DNA of 64,000 nt from Daedaleopsis sinensis. Taxonomy: Eukaryota > Basidiomycota > Agaricomycetes > Polyporales > Polyporaceae. The notes under the pieces were generated by a model that was not told the DNA's origin, ran no database searches, and worked only from the letters and a program-made list of their open reading frames with translations. The stretch lies in assembly GCA_033807695.1 (NCBI GenBank), contig CM066301.1, positions 3,410,001 through 3,474,000 of the forward strand, in the 5' to 3' direction. This document shows positions 63,384 to 64,000 of this stretch, piece by piece. Both the position numbers and the translations under genes were made by a program. Numbering within the stretch: position 1 is the stretch's first letter; each line of letters starts with the position of its first letter.

Positions 63384-64000
63384 ATGTCTTCCAGCGCTCC
63401 CCAGACCATGAAGGCGGTGGTGATCGAAGAGGTAAGCATCTCGTAGATTTGGGCGTATCGCATCACTATACGACATCGATCTTACTTCCGCCGGTTTCAT
63501 ACAGGGTCACCGCGTTTCTGTCAAGGACCACCCCGTCCCACCTCTCGGGGACAGCGACATTCTCATCAAGACGATTGCAATTGCTCAGAACCCGACTGAT
63601 TGGAAGCGTGCGTGCACCTGACCTTTTGTACAGTCCGCGCGTCCGTATAGCTGACCAAACTTGTTCACAGACGTTGATTTCGTCGGTGTGCCCGGGAGCA
63701 TCCTTGGCTGCGATTTCTCCGGCGTCGTAGCCAACGTTGGTAAGAACGAATCTACGCCCAAGGTGGGCAACCACGTCGCCGGCTTCGTGCACGGCGCGCA
63801 GTTCCCGGACGAGGGTGCTTTCGCCGAGTACGTGAAGACCCCGGCGGAGCTCGTGTGGGCCGTCCCCGAGAACACGCTCAGTCACGACGAGGCCGCGACA
63901 CTTGGCTGCGCGTAAATACTAGCGTCTCTCCATTGCTGGCTATGCATGCTTTGGTGCTGATAGGTTATTTGTCTAGATTCTGGACCGCCGTGCAGGCGTT
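63384..64000 (+). CDS. Zinc-binding-type (MDR) dehydrogenase, copy 2 (5' part)
   Basis: Runs off the right edge. The visible exons mirror copy 1: MSSSAPQTMKAVVIEE; GHRVSVKDHPVPPLGDSDIL, IKTIAIAQNPTDWK; HVDFVGVPGSILGCDFSGVV, ANVGKNESTPKVGNHVAGFV, HGAQFPDEGAFAEYVKTPAE, LVWAVPENTLSHDEAATLGC; then the next exon begins FWTAVQA at about 63977. Splice sites are at the same codons, and intron sequences are also similar. Differences from copy 1 are conservative (VAKVGKNVS/VANVGKNES, LVCVVPEN/LVWAVPEN), so both are probably functional. Distance from copy 1 is 3,158 bases start to start. Confidence 0.88.

Overview
This window is a gene-dense piece of a filamentous basidiomycete nuclear genome, most likely from an Agaricomycete. 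The evidence is the gene style: many exons, introns of about 50-70 bases with GT...AG ends, GC-rich codon third positions, short intergenic gaps, and families common in mushrooms and polypores (DUF6534 membrane protein, DUF6593 protein, lone F-box/leucine-rich proteins, small secreted proteins). A finer placement such as Polyporales is only a guess. All gene models come from reading both strands and joining exons by hand, so internal exon borders can be off by a few bases.

Layout. 0-3 kb: tail of a DUF6534 protein and a leucine-rich F-box-like protein. 3-6.3 kb: external-type alternative NADH dehydrogenase with EF hands, with a small inverted-repeat element inserted just upstream of its start codon. 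8.4-11.7 kb: two F-box proteins. 12-17.7 kb: a large nuclear-looking SAP-type protein kinase, divergent from an RCC1/RanGEF gene. 18-20.6 kb: acyl-CoA synthetase ending in a peroxisomal signal. 22.5-27.6 kb: DUF6593 protein, a clean hAT-like miniature transposon with 8-bp target duplication, and an Aro8-type aminotransferase. 28-31 kb: CTF18, the clamp-loader subunit. 31.9-37.8 kb: two near-identical-architecture small secreted proteins flanking a coproporphyrinogen oxidase and a seven-helix membrane protein. 38-49 kb: two unrecognised genes, then CLP1 (RNA 5'-kinase/cleavage factor), S-adenosylmethionine synthetase and a myotubularin phosphatase. 50-55.7 kb: a low-complexity protein and a Dal5-type MFS transporter. 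56-58.8 kb: a tandem duplication of a YCII-domain gene together with the 5' end of its divergent neighbour, an ISA2-like iron-sulfur assembly gene. 59-64 kb: a segmental duplication in which an intact zinc-type dehydrogenase alternates with a decayed relative.

Most single-copy genes are housekeeping (respiration, Ran cycle, replication, haem, methyl donor, RNA end processing, phosphoinositide turnover) and show no operon-like link. The unusual signals are: (1) the kinase at 12.1-15.6 kb, which lacks the usual beta-3 lysine but has a lysine where WNK kinases place theirs, fused to two SAP-like motifs and an acidic tract; (2) the pair of six-cysteine secreted proteins; (3) the YCII/ISA2 tandem duplication with a truncated gene start; (4) the repeated intact/decayed dehydrogenase unit; (5) two well-bounded miniature inverted-repeat elements. 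No CRISPR, rRNA or convincing tRNA was seen.
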